Positions 8,142-16,037 are shown, counted from the first letter of the stretch. The stretch is DNA of 64,000 bases from Streptomyces sp. NBC_00483 (GCF_036013745.1 NZ_CP107880.1:2852001-2916000), one strand, 5' to 3'. Made by a program: numbers and translations. The notes: generated from the sequence alone by a model not told the origin.

Positions 8142-9896
8142 TCAGCTCGCGTACGGGTCCGCAACCGTGCCGGGCCCCGCCAGGAAGGCGAAGTCGCAGC
8201 CGGTGTCGGCCTGGGTGATCTGCTCGTTGTAGAGCACGCCGTAGCCGCGCTCGTGACGCTCGACGGGCGGCGTCCAGTCGCTCCTGCGGCGCTCCAACTC
8301 GTCGTTGCTCACGTCGAGTTGAAGAGAGCGAGCGGCGACGTCGAGCGTGATGGTGTCCCCGCTGCGGACCAGCGCGAGCGGTCCGCCGACGTGCGACTCG
8401 GGGGCGATGTGCAGGACACACGCCCCGTAACTCGTGCCGCTCATCCTGGCGTCGGAGAGCCGCACCATGTCGCGCACGCCCTGCTTGAGCAGATGGTCGG
8501 GGATGGGCAGCATCCCGTACTCGGGCATGCCGGGCCCGCCCTTGGGTCCCGAGCCGCGCAGCACCAGGACGCTGTCGGCGGTGATGCCCAACTCCGGGTC
8601 GTTGATGGTGCGTTGCATGGTCTTGTAGTCGTCGAAGACCACGGCCGTGCCGGTGTGCTTGAGCAGCCGCGGCTCGGCGGCGATGTGCTTGATGACGGCG
8701 CCGTCGGGGCAGAGGTTGCCGCGCAGGACAGCGACGCCGCCCTCGGCCGCGACCGGGTTCGTACGGGTGCGGATCACGTCGTCGTTGTGGACCTCGACGC
8801 CCACCACTTGCTCACCCAACCGCCCGTTGACCGTGGGTCGTTCGAGGTGCAGAAGGTCGGTGATCCGGGAGAGGAACGCGGGCAGGCCACCGGCGAAGTA
8901 GAAGTCCTCCATCAGATACGTCTGTCCGCCCGGCCGCACGTTCGCGAGCACGGGAACGGTGCGCGCGACGCGGTCGAAGTCGTCGAGGCTCAGCGGCACT
9001 CCGGCCCGCCCGGCCATGGCGATGAGGTGGATGACGGCGTTGGTGGAGCCGCCGAGCCCGAGCACCGTGGTGACGGCGTCCTCGAAGGCCTCGGGAGTGA
9101 GGATCTCGGAGGGCCTGAGCGCGGTCCAGGCGAGGTCGACGGCGCGCCGCCCGGAGGCCGCGGCCATCCGCTCGTGCGCGGAGTCGACGGCCGGGATCGA
9201 GGAGGCGCCCGGCAGCGTCATGCCGAGGACCTCGGCCGCCGCGGTCATGGTGGACGCGGTCCCCATGGTCATGCAGTGGCCGGGCGACCTCGCCAACCCG
9301 CCCTGGAGTTCCCGCAGTTCGCAGTCGGTGAGGTTGCCCGCGCGGTGCTCGTCCCAGTACTTCCACATGTCGGTGCCGGAGCCGAGGGTCTCGCCGCGCC
9401 AGTGACCAGGCAGCATCGGCCCGGCCGGCACGAAGATCGCCGGCACGTCGGCGGACGCCGCGCCCATGAGCAGGGCGGGGGTCGACTTGTCGCAGCCGCC
9501 GAGCAGCACCGCCGCGTCGACCGGGTAGGAGCGCAGCAGCTCCTCGGTCTCCATGGCGAGCAGGTTGCGGTAGAGCATCGGGGTCGGCTTCTGGTACGTC
9601 TCCGAGAGCGTGGAGACGGGGAATTCGAGCGGGAAGCCGCCCGCCTGCCACACGCCCCGCTTCACGGCCTCCGCCCGCTCCCGCAGGTGTACGTGGCAGG
9701 GGTTGATGTCGGACCAGGTGTTGAGGACGGCGACGACGGGGCGGCCCTCGTACTCCTCGCCCTCGTAGCCGAGTTGGCGCATCCGGGCGTTGTGCGACCA
9801 GGTGCGCAGCTGCCCCTCGGTGCCGTACCACTGGTGGGAGCGGAGCTGTTCGGGGCTCAGCCTCCGGTTGTCGGACCCTCTCCGGTCGGTACTCAT
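8142..9896 (-). CDS. IlvD/Edd-family sugar-acid dehydratase (L-arabonate/D-xylonate dehydratase-like)
   Basis: The protein is 584 residues from ATG 9896. Iron-sulfur ligand motifs are NPCHVH (Cys67), GGCDKS (Cys135) and GHCMTMG (Cys208). Their spacing of 68 and 73 residues matches what I recall for the [2Fe-2S] L-arabinonate dehydratase of Rhizobium. The C-terminal half has SDARMSGTSYGACVLHIAPE, containing the catalytic Ser loop. These enzymes turn an aldonate into a 2-keto-3-deoxy acid. Coupled by ATGA to a dihydrodipicolinate-synthase-family gene, it probably supplies that enzyme's substrate in a Weimberg-type pentose pathway. A role on another aldonate or aldarate cannot be excluded. Confidence 0.85.
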   Translation of the reverse strand: MSTDRRGSDNRRLSPEQLRSHQWYGTEGQLRTWSHNARMRQLGYEGEEYEGRPVVAVLNTWSDINPCHVHLRERAEAVKRGVWQAGGFPLEFPVSTLSETYQKPTPMLYRNLLAMETEELLRSYPVDAAVLLGGCDKSTPALLMGAASADVPAIFVPAGPMLPGHWRGETLGSGTDMWKYWDEHRAGNLTDCELRELQGGLARSPGHCMTMGTASTMTAAAEVLGMTLPGASSIPAVDSAHERMAAASGRRAVDLAWTALRPSEILTPEAFEDAVTTVLGLGGSTNAVIHLIAMAGRAGVPLSLDDFDRVARTVPVLANVRPGGQTYLMEDFYFAGGLPAFLSRITDLLHLERPTVNGRLGEQVVGVEVHNDDVIRTRTNPVAAEGGVAVLRGNLCPDGAVIKHIAAEPRLLKHTGTAVVFDDYKTMQRTINDPELGITADSVLVLRGSGPKGGPGMPEYGMLPIPDHLLKQGVRDMVRLSDARMSGTSYGACVLHIAPESHVGGPLALVRSGDTITLDVAARSLQLDVSNDELERRRSDWTPPVERHERGYGVLYNEQITQADTGCDFAFLAGPGTVADPYAS

Positions 9897-10849
9897 ATGG
9901 ACCACCCCGCGGCGATCTCGGCGACCTCGGCGCGCGCCGCCTCCGGCAGCTCCTTGCTCGGCGGACGGACGTCGCGGCGGCACAGGCCGAGGGAGGCCAG
10001 GGCCTCCTTGACGACGGTGACGTTGTTGGCGGAGGCGTCGGCGCCGCGCAGTTCCTCGAAGCGGCGGATCTGCTCCCACACCTTCATGGCGGCGGCATAG
10101 TCGCCCGATCGAAGCGCTTCGATCATCGACAGCGAGACGCTCGGCGCGACATTCACGAGCCCCGAGGTGAAACCGGTGGCGCCCGCGGAGAAGTAGGAGG
10201 GCGCGTACGGCTCGGCGAGCCCGGCCACCCAGACGAACCGGTCGAGGCCCGCGTCCCGGGCGAAGCCGGCGAAGCGCGAGGCGTCCGGCACCGCGTACTT
10301 CACGCCGATCACGTTCGGGCAGGCCGCGCCGAGTTCGGCGAGCCGGGCGCCGGGGAGCGCCGCGTTCCTGAGGTACGGGACGACGCCGAGCTCGGGCACG
10401 GCCCGCGCGATCGCCCGGTGGTAGTCGACCCAGCCGACCTCGGAGACGTACGGGTGCACGGGCTGGTGGACCATCACCATGTGGGCGCCGTGCTCACGGG
10501 CGTGCCGGGCGGCCTCGATCGCGGTCGGCACGTCGTGCCCGACGCCGACCAGGACAACGCCCCGCTCCCCCACCTCGGCGAGGGTCAACTCCGTGACGAG
10601 GCGGCGCTCTTCGGGGGTGAGGGCGTAGAACTCGCCGGTGTTCCCGTTCGGAGTCAGAGTGCGCACGCCGGCGTCGAGCAGGCGCCGCAGCAGGGACCTG
10701 TACTGCACCTCGTCGACGGATCCGTCCTCGGCGAACGGGGTCACCGGGATCGCGACCACATCGGCGAGAGCGGCGCGCTGGGTCTCGAACACGGCCGGCG
10801 AGTGGGGTCTCCCCTGCTCGTACGGAGCGGAGAACGTGGGGATGGTCAT
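9893..10849 (-). CDS. Dihydrodipicolinate-synthase-family 2-keto-3-deoxy acid dehydratase/aldolase
   Basis: The 318-residue protein is a class I (beta/alpha)8 barrel of the DHDPS family. NGNTGEFYALTPEE is the substrate-carboxylate loop and VIGVKYAVPD holds the Schiff-base Lys. After the active-site Tyr it reads YLRNA where true DapA has a YxxPxR-type motif. That Tyr-x-Arg-Asn pattern resembles the keto-deoxy-glucarate or L-KDA dehydratases rather than lysine synthesis. Sitting between the GntR gene and the sugar-acid dehydratase, it probably removes water (or cleaves carbon) from the resulting 2-keto-3-deoxy acid. It carries a perfect operator-like palindrome inside its coding region at 10107-10124. 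Confidence 0.83.
   Translation of the reverse strand: MTIPTFSAPYEQGRPHSPAVFETQRAALADVVAIPVTPFAEDGSVDEVQYRSLLRRLLDAGVRTLTPNGNTGEFYALTPEERRLVTELTLAEVGERGVVLVGVGHDVPTAIEAARHAREHGAHMVMVHQPVHPYVSEVGWVDYHRAIARAVPELGVVPYLRNAALPGARLAELGAACPNVIGVKYAVPDASRFAGFARDAGLDRFVWVAGLAEPYAPSYFSAGATGFTSGLVNVAPSVSLSMIEALRSGDYAAAMKVWEQIRRFEELRGADASANNVTVVKEALASLGLCRRDVRPPSKELPEAARAEVAEIAAGWSI
10107..10124. promoter_or_regulatory. Intragenic 18-bp palindrome matching the transporter operators
   Basis: GATCGAAGCGCTTCGATC is a perfect palindrome inside the DHDPS-family gene and shares the GAAGCGCTTC core with the sites at 8079-8115. In the gene it encodes I-E-A-L-R-S using GAA, CTT and CGA, codons uncommon in this genome, which suggests selection on the DNA site rather than on the protein. 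Confidence 0.5.
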
Positions 10850-11517
10850 GAGTGGTGCTCACCCTCTTCTTCCCGGTCCTCCCGCGCTTCGGGGAAGGCC
10901 CGTTGGACGAACGACGCGATGTGGTCACGCAGCGCGCGCGAGGCCCCCTGGGCGTCACCGGCGAGGGCGAGCTCCAGGATCTCCCGGTGCTCGGCGGCCT
11001 CCCGGTCCCACGAGGGGTCGGCGGCCCACGCCACCGCGGACACCAGGGCGGCCTGGTCGCGGACCTCGTCGAGCATCCTGCCGAGCAGCGGGTTGCCGCA
11101 CGGGAGGTACAGGGCGCGGTGGAACTCCCGGTTGGCGAGCGAGCGTTGGGCCGTGTCGCTCGCGGTGGCGGCGCTGTGCAGCGCGTCGCGGGCGGCGTCG
11201 AGGGAGGCGCGGCGGCACACGGTGCGGCGCAGCGCCTCCGGCTCGAGCAGCAGCCGCACGTCGTAGACCTCGCGGGCCATGTCGGCGTCCACCATGCGCA
11301 CCGTGACGCCCTTGTACTGGCTCATCACGACGAGTCCGGTCCCGGCGAGGGTCTTGAGCGCCTCGCGCACCGGGGTCTTGGAGACCCCGAACTGGGCGGC
11401 GACATCGGTCTCCACCAGGGCCTGGCCGGGTCGCAGCCGCCCCGTCAGGATGCGGTGCTTGATCTCCTCCAGGACGTACTGGGTACGGGAGGGGATCGGC
11501 GTGGGCACAGAGGTCAT
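10846..11517 (-). CDS. GntR-family (FCD-type) transcriptional regulator
   Basis: The protein is 223 residues from ATG 11517. The N-terminal winged helix shows YVLEEIKHRILTGRLRPGQ, ETDVAAQFGVSKTPVREALK as the recognition helix and the LVVMSQYKGVTVR wing. The rest is an all-helical FCD ligand domain (DVRLLLEPEALR, NREFHRALY, DHIASFVQRAFP). Such regulators usually sense a sugar acid or keto acid and repress their own operon. I start at 11517 rather than 11589 because GAGAGG lies six bases upstream and the extra 24 residues are not family-like. The stop overlaps the next start (ATGA), so it leads the catabolic operon. Confidence 0.88.
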   Translation of the reverse strand: MTSVPTPIPSRTQYVLEEIKHRILTGRLRPGQALVETDVAAQFGVSKTPVREALKTLAGTGLVVMSQYKGVTVRMVDADMAREVYDVRLLLEPEALRRTVCRRASLDAARDALHSAATASDTAQRSLANREFHRALYLPCGNPLLGRMLDEVRDQAALVSAVAWAADPSWDREAAEHREILELALAGDAQGASRALRDHIASFVQRAFPEAREDREEEGEHHS

Positions 11518-11545
11518 GCGGGCCTCTCGTATGGCGTATCGCGTC

Positions 11546-11568
11546 TCATATATGACGTACGAAGTACG
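11546..11568. promoter_or_regulatory. Candidate GntR operator/promoter region
   Basis: Upstream of the GntR gene lie the perfect palindrome TCATATATGA (11546-11555) and, directly adjoining, CGTAC-GAA-GTACG (11556-11568). The AT-rich run is unusual for this genome and is well placed for an autoregulatory operator 30-50 bases before the start codon. Confidence 0.45.
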
Positions 11569-11596
11569 ACGCGTTGAAGCTAGAAGCACGGCCCTG

Positions 11597-11656
11597 TTTC
11601 GTCAACGCTTCCGACGAAAGAAGTTCACACAACTTCCATGAATCTTGCGGAAGTTG
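11597..11656. promoter_or_regulatory. Two inverted repeats between the kdgD-linked gene and the GntR gene
   Basis: TTTCGTC/GACGAAA (11597-11619, 9-base loop) and CAACTTCC/GGAAGTTG (11630-11656, 11-base loop) are both perfect. They follow the stop at 11726 of the minus-strand gene and precede the GntR promoter, so they may be a weak terminator or distal operator sites. Confidence 0.3.
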
Positions 11657-11725
11657 ATCCTCCGCCGCGCTTCGCCGCCGAATGCCTGCCGCCGACCGCC
11701 TGCCACTACCGGCCGCCACCGCCCG

Positions 11726-12886
11726 TCAGAGCCCCGCGAGCGCCCCTGCCACCGCTTCCAGGTCCCCGTCCGACGCGAGCCCCGCGTGGTACAGCCGCAG
11801 CTGCGTCGCACCCAGGTCGCGCGCGGCCCGGACGTCCTCCGCGAGCGTGTCCGGGCTGCCGCCCATGCCGCGTACGACGGTGAAGTTCGCTGCGACGACG
11901 CCCCTGCCCTGCTCCGCGAACGGGCGCACCAGGCCCGCGCCGCCCGTGCAGGGCACGACGACGCCGTCGGCGACGGAGAGGATGTGCTCCGGGTCGACGC
12001 CGGCGTTGGCGCCGCAGTGGTACGAGACCGGGTCGGCGTGCAGCAGCACCTGGAAGTCTGCGGGGGCCGCGGCCCGTACCGCCGCCACGGCCGCTTCCTG
12101 GAGGGTGCGGGCCGTGGTGTCGCGGTACGCGCGCGTGGCGGCCGCGGTCTCGGCGCCGAGCAGCTTCTCGACCGTCGCCCAGCCGTCGTCCGTCACCCTC
12201 CCCCGCCATACGGGATCCAGGGCCGACCGAACGGACACCGCCAATTGCTCGGGATCCAGGCCGTGTTGCCCGTAGCCCTCGCGGCAGGATTCGCAGAAGC
12301 ACAGCGACATCAGGTACTGCCCGGCCTCGCCGAGACCGACGCCGCCGATCTTGTCGTGGGCGTGCAGATGCGCGAGGCCGTACCAGCCGAGCGATTCGAG
12401 TTCGGTGCCGCGCGCGCCGGGGCGCGTCGCCGCCTCCGCCGCCAGGTCGACGAGGTACACGCGCGTGGCGGGCTGCGCGATGCACGGCGCCCACGGGTAG
12501 CGGTCTCCGTAGGCGTTGACGACGGAGGTGCCCGGATGCTCGGCGCCCATCCGGGAGTTGTGGGCGAGCACGACCCATGTGTGGACGTCGAGACCGGCGC
12601 CCGCGAGGGCCTCGGCAGCCTCTCCGTAGGCGTCGCCGGGGGCCCAGTCTCCGGCCTCGTGCGGCGCCAACTCCCGCCTTTGCCAGCGCTGTTGGTCGAC
12701 GGGGTACAGCACGGCCGCGTGCTCCGCCGTCACGATGCGGTGGCGCGGATGGCGGGGCGTCAGCGCGCGCGTGGAGTGGTACGCGGCGGCGAGGGTGACC
12801 TGCTGGACGCCGAGGTCGGCGATGCGGCGGGCGGCGTCCGGGTCGCCGTTGACGTCCCAGGGGTAGACGAAGGTGGATGTCCTCAT
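11726..12886 (-). CDS. Unrecognised barrel-like protein coupled to kdgD
   Basis: I do not recognise a characterised family for this 386-residue cytosolic protein. Alternating hydrophobic strands and helices (RTSTFVYPWDV, VQQVTLAAAYHS, DVHTWVVLAHNSR, FQVLLHADPVSYHCG, LRLYHAG) suggest a TIM barrel of the kind found in putative glycoside hydrolases. A Cys cluster CFCESC (Cys196, Cys198, Cys201) may bind a metal. A His-rich segment LAHLHAHDKIGG lies just before it. Its ATG overlaps the kdgD stop by four bases, which ties it to uronate catabolism; an isomerase, lactonase or hydrolase role is possible but unproven. It ends in a region with two inverted repeats. Confidence 0.7.
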   Translation of the reverse strand: MRTSTFVYPWDVNGDPDAARRIADLGVQQVTLAAAYHSTRALTPRHPRHRIVTAEHAAVLYPVDQQRWQRRELAPHEAGDWAPGDAYGEAAEALAGAGLDVHTWVVLAHNSRMGAEHPGTSVVNAYGDRYPWAPCIAQPATRVYLVDLAAEAATRPGARGTELESLGWYGLAHLHAHDKIGGVGLGEAGQYLMSLCFCESCREGYGQHGLDPEQLAVSVRSALDPVWRGRVTDDGWATVEKLLGAETAAATRAYRDTTARTLQEAAVAAVRAAAPADFQVLLHADPVSYHCGANAGVDPEHILSVADGVVVPCTGGAGLVRPFAEQGRGVVAANFTVVRGMGGSPDTLAEDVRAARDLGATQLRLYHAGLASDGDLEAVAGALAGL

Positions 12887-13827
12887 GCGTCGGCTCCTTC
12901 CACCAACTTGGCGCCCTGCTCGATGAGTTCGACGAGCCGCTCGATGTGTTCCGCGCGCGGCTCGTGCAGCGGCGGCCGCACCCCGCCGACATCGAGTCCG
13001 CTGAGCCGTACACCCGCCTTCACGAGGGAGACCGCGTACCCCCGCCCCTGGTTGCGGAGTTCGACGAGGGGCCGGTAGAAGCCGTCGATGAGCCGGTTGA
13101 CCGTGCTGTCGTCGCCCGCGTTCAGCGCCTTGTGGAAGGCCTGCGCGAGCTCGGGCGCGAAGGCGAAGGCGGCGGAGGAGTAGAGGGTGACGCCGATGCC
13201 GCGGTAGGCGAGGCCGGTGAGTTCGGCGGTGGGCAGACCGTTGAAGTAGAGGAACTCCGGCGCCCCCTCCGTCCGTACGGCGCTCACGATCCGCTGCATC
13301 AGGTCCAGGTCGCCGAGCCCGTCCTTGAGCCCGATCACCTTCGGGTGGCGGGAGAGCGCGACGACGGTCTCCGGGGTGAAGACCGCGTTGTCGCGCTGGT
13401 AGACGATGGTGTCGAGGGAGGTCGCGTCGGCCAGCTCGGTGTAGTGCCGCAGCAGCCCCTCCTGTCCTGCGACGACGAGATACGGCGGCATCGCCAACAG
13501 GCCGTCCGCGCCCGCCCGTTCGGCCGCGCGCGCGTACCGGACCGCGAGTGCGGTGCCGTATCCGGCGCCCGCGACGACGGGTACCCGGCCCGCCGTCGCC
13601 TCGACCGCGGCCGCGACGCAGTCCTCGAACTCCTCGGGCGTGAGGGCGTGGAACTCCCCGGTGCCGCAGCAGGCGAACACGGCGGCGGCCCCGGCCTCGA
13701 CGCCGCGCCGGACATGGGTGCGGTAGGTGTCGAGGTCCACGGCCCCGTCGGACCCGTAGGCGGTGACGGGGAAGAACAGCGGCCCGCTGGGAATGCTGAG
13801 GCGAGCGGCGAGAGGGGCTGAGGTCAC
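12883..13827 (-). CDS. kdgD: 5-dehydro-4-deoxyglucarate dehydratase
   Basis: The protein is 314 residues from GTG 13827. It is a DHDPS-family barrel with GPLFFPVTAY, CCGTGEFHALTPEEFE (substrate loop), VYQRDNAVF (Tyr followed by the Arg-Asp-Asn typical of KdgD) and VIGLKDG with the Schiff-base Lys. FNGLPTAELTG and GVTLYSSAAFAFAPELA are also KdgD-like. It dehydrates and decarboxylates 5-keto-4-deoxyglucarate to 2-oxoglutarate semialdehyde in the oxidative galacturonate/glucarate route. I prefer GTG 13827 because GGGAGAG lies just upstream; the frame opens at 13866 but that region holds an operator-like palindrome. It diverges from uronate dehydrogenase, which makes the upstream aldarate. Confidence 0.87.
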   Translation of the reverse strand: MTSAPLAARLSIPSGPLFFPVTAYGSDGAVDLDTYRTHVRRGVEAGAAAVFACCGTGEFHALTPEEFEDCVAAAVEATAGRVPVVAGAGYGTALAVRYARAAERAGADGLLAMPPYLVVAGQEGLLRHYTELADATSLDTIVYQRDNAVFTPETVVALSRHPKVIGLKDGLGDLDLMQRIVSAVRTEGAPEFLYFNGLPTAELTGLAYRGIGVTLYSSAAFAFAPELAQAFHKALNAGDDSTVNRLIDGFYRPLVELRNQGRGYAVSLVKAGVRLSGLDVGGVRPPLHEPRAEHIERLVELIEQGAKLVEGADA

Positions 13828-13845
13828 GAGCTCTCCCTGAGCGCA

Positions 13846-13861
13846 CACATCGCACGATGTG
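13846..13861. promoter_or_regulatory. Perfect inverted repeat in the kdgD/udh divergent region
   Basis: CACATCG-CA-CGATGTG is a perfect 7+2+7 repeat 19 bases upstream of the preferred kdgD start. It is placed to act as an operator for a GntR- or DeoR-type regulator controlling kdgD and perhaps udh. Confidence 0.45.
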
Positions 13862-13968
13862 CACATTTGTGATCCGCGTTTACATTTCTGAACAACACCA
13901 CGGTAGGACGCCCTTCAGGGGCCGGTCAAGCACACAAAAGACGCGAACTCACAAGGTACGCACGCCTC

Positions 13969-13997
13969 TTGACTGGCACTGCAGGGCTTCATAGCGT
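13969..13997 (+). promoter_or_regulatory. Probable promoter of udh
   Basis: TTGACT (13969-13974) and TAGCGT (13992-13997) are separated by 17 bases, a good match to the Streptomyces vegetative consensus. Transcription would start near 14004, about 46 bases before the udh ATG. Confidence 0.55.
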
Positions 13998-14049
13998 TGT
14001 CCCGCATCCATGAATGTGAATGCCGCTCACGCAACCGGAGATCACACGC

Positions 14050-14895
14050 ATGCCAGTCCCTTCCCGTTCCCGCACCATCCTGCTCACCGGCGCGGCCGGC
14101 GGACTCGGCACCCTGATGCGGGAGCTGCTGCCCCAGTACGGCTACGAGCTTCGCCTGCTCGACGTGCGCCCCGTCGAGGACGCGCCCGACGCGATCGTCG
14201 CCGACCTCAACGACACGGACGCGCTGCGCGAGGCGGTGCGCGGCGTCGACGGCGTGCTGCACCTCGCCGGGATCAGCCTGGAGTCGACGTTCGAGAAGAT
14301 CCTCGACTCGAACATCAAGGGCACGTACCACCTCTACGAGGCCGTGCGGGAAGAGGCCGCGTCCCGCGAGGACGGCACGGCCCCGCGCATCGTCTTCGCC
14401 TCCTCCAACCACGCGATCGGCTACACGCCGCGCCCGCACGTGGAGGACGGCGCGCCGCTGGTCCCGGTCGAGACGCTGCGCCGCCCCGACACGTACTACG
14501 GCCTGTCGAAGTCGTTCGGCGAGGACCTCGCCCAGTTCTACTGGGACCAGCACGGCATCGAGACCGTCTCCGTGCGCATCGGCTCCTGCTTCAAGGAGCC
14601 CACGGACGTCCGCATGATGTCGGTGTGGATGAGCCCCGCGGACGGCGCCCGCCTCTTCGACGCGGCACTGACCGCCGAGAAGGTCGGCCACACCGTCGCC
14701 TACGGCTCGTCCGCCAACACCCGCCTGTGGTGGGACCTTTCGAGCGCCCGCGCCCTCGGCTACGAGCCGCAGGACAACTCGGAGGCGTACGCGGAGAAGC
14801 TGCTGGCCGAATACGGCCCGCTCAGCGACGACAACCCGGCGCACCAGTACATGGGCGGCCGCTTCGTCAACGACCCGCCGATCTGGCCCTACTGA
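14050..14895 (+). CDS. udh: Uronate dehydrogenase (NAD-dependent)
   Basis: The 281-residue SDR/epimerase-fold enzyme has the nucleotide loop LLTGAAGGLGTLMR, the LHLAGISLES strand, the SSNHAIGYTPR block and the YYGLSKSFGED motif with catalytic Tyr and Lys. RIGSCFKEPTDVRM and WMSPADGARLFDAAL are typical of bacterial uronate dehydrogenases of about this length. The enzyme oxidises galacturonate or glucuronate to the aldaro-lactone, feeding kdgD through an aldarate dehydratase. ATG 14050 is chosen because GGAG lies nine bases upstream; the in-frame ATG at 14020 lacks a site. A promoter precedes it and a hairpin follows. Confidence 0.88.
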   Translation: MPVPSRSRTILLTGAAGGLGTLMRELLPQYGYELRLLDVRPVEDAPDAIVADLNDTDALREAVRGVDGVLHLAGISLESTFEKILDSNIKGTYHLYEAVREEAASREDGTAPRIVFASSNHAIGYTPRPHVEDGAPLVPVETLRRPDTYYGLSKSFGEDLAQFYWDQHGIETVSVRIGSCFKEPTDVRMMSVWMSPADGARLFDAALTAEKVGHTVAYGSSANTRLWWDLSSARALGYEPQDNSEAYAEKLLAEYGPLSDDNPAHQYMGGRFVNDPPIWPY

Positions 14896-14929
14896 GCACG
14901 ACGGAGCACGACTGAGCACGGCACTTCCA

Positions 14930-14960
14930 GGCGGGCGGGCACCGAACGGGCCCGCCCGCC
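14930..14960 (+). terminator. Terminator hairpin after udh
   Basis: GGCGGGCGGGC (14930-14940) and GCCCGCCCGCC (14950-14960) form a perfect 11-bp stem with a 9-base loop, 34 bases after the udh stop. It lies just past three copies of a stop-containing 10-base repeat. Confidence 0.65.
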
Positions 14961-15173
14961 GCCTTGTTCGGGCATCCGCCCCGCCCGAACCCACATGATC
15001 CCCCGCTCCCCCGCAGGTCCGCGCCGGACCGCGCGCCCCGCGAAACGGGCAGGAACGGGCGGCATCGGGCCCGCTAGGGGCCTGTTCACCTCGGTGTACC
15101 CCCGGTACAACTTCCGGTACGGGTCCTTCCGGGCCCGAACGGGCAGTGTCGGGTACGGAGGAGGTCGGCGGGC

Positions 15174-15935
15174 ATGAGCGCGGAGGAACGACAGCGTGAG
15201 ATCGTGCGGGCGGCGCGGCACTCCGGCTCCGTCGACGTCACGGAGCTCGCGGCCGCACTCGGTGTCGCGAAGGAGACCGTGCGCCGGGACCTGCGGGCCC
15301 TGGAGGACCACGGCCTGGTGCGGCGCACGCACGGCGGGGCGTATCCGGTGGAGAGCGCCGGGTTCGAGACGACGCTGGCGTTCCGCACGACGATGCACGT
15401 GCCGGAGAAGCGGCGGATCGCGGCGGCCGCCGCGGATCTGCTCGGCGACGCCGAGACGGTCTTCGTCGACGAGGGTTTCACGCCGCAGCTGATCGCCGAA
15501 GCGCTGCCGCGCGAGCGGCCGTTGACCGTCGTCACCGCCTCCCTCGCGACCGCGGGCGCGCTCGCCGAGAACGACAACACGACCGTGCTGCTGCTCGGCG
15601 GCCGGGTCCGCGCGGGCACGCTCGCGACCGTGGACCACTGGACGTCGAAGATGCTCGCCGGCTTCGTCGTCGACCTCGCCTACATCGGCGCCAACGGCAT
15701 CTCCCGCGACCACGGCCTGACCACCCCCGACCCGGCCGTCAGCGAGGTGAAATCGCAGGCCGTCCGGGCGGCGCGGCGCACCGTCTTCACGGGCGTGCAC
15801 ACCAAGTTCGGCGCGACCAGCTTCTGCCGCTTCGCCCCGGTGGGCGCCCTGGAGACGATCGTCACCAGCACCCAGCTGCCCGCGTCCGAGGCCCACCGCT
15901 ACTCACTGATGGGGCCTCAGGTCATCCGCGTCTGA
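15174..15935 (+). CDS. DeoR/GlpR-family transcriptional regulator
   Basis: The 253-residue protein has the N-terminal DeoR helix-turn-helix VDVTELAAALGVAKETVRRDL followed by ALEDHGLVRRTHGGA, and a C-terminal sugar-phosphate sensor domain (VFVDEGFTPQLIAEAL, LLLGGRVRAGTLATV, YIGANGISRDHGLTTPDP). Members normally repress an adjacent sugar or polyol operon. GGAGGAGG gives a strong ribosome-binding site. It is separated by about 100 bases from the ABC operon on the same strand, which it presumably controls. Short direct repeats of CCGGTAC (15102-15108 and 15114-15120) lie 50-70 bases upstream and could be its operator. Confidence 0.9.
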   Translation: MSAEERQREIVRAARHSGSVDVTELAAALGVAKETVRRDLRALEDHGLVRRTHGGAYPVESAGFETTLAFRTTMHVPEKRRIAAAAADLLGDAETVFVDEGFTPQLIAEALPRERPLTVVTASLATAGALAENDNTTVLLLGGRVRAGTLATVDHWTSKMLAGFVVDLAYIGANGISRDHGLTTPDPAVSEVKSQAVRAARRTVFTGVHTKFGATSFCRFAPVGALETIVTSTQLPASEAHRYSLMGPQVIRV

Positions 15936-16037
15936 TCCACCCACGACTCCACCGGCACGGGGGCGGGTTCCGCACACCCGTCGACGTACCGCTTCATCCC
16001 GGTAAATCCCCTCCATCCCTTACGTCCAGGAGCATCG

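Noticed and set aside
15102..15120. Direct repeats of CCGGTAC before the DeoR gene as a firm operator
   Set aside because: The units are short and GTAC is common in the local sequence; I mention it only as a possibility in the DeoR entry.
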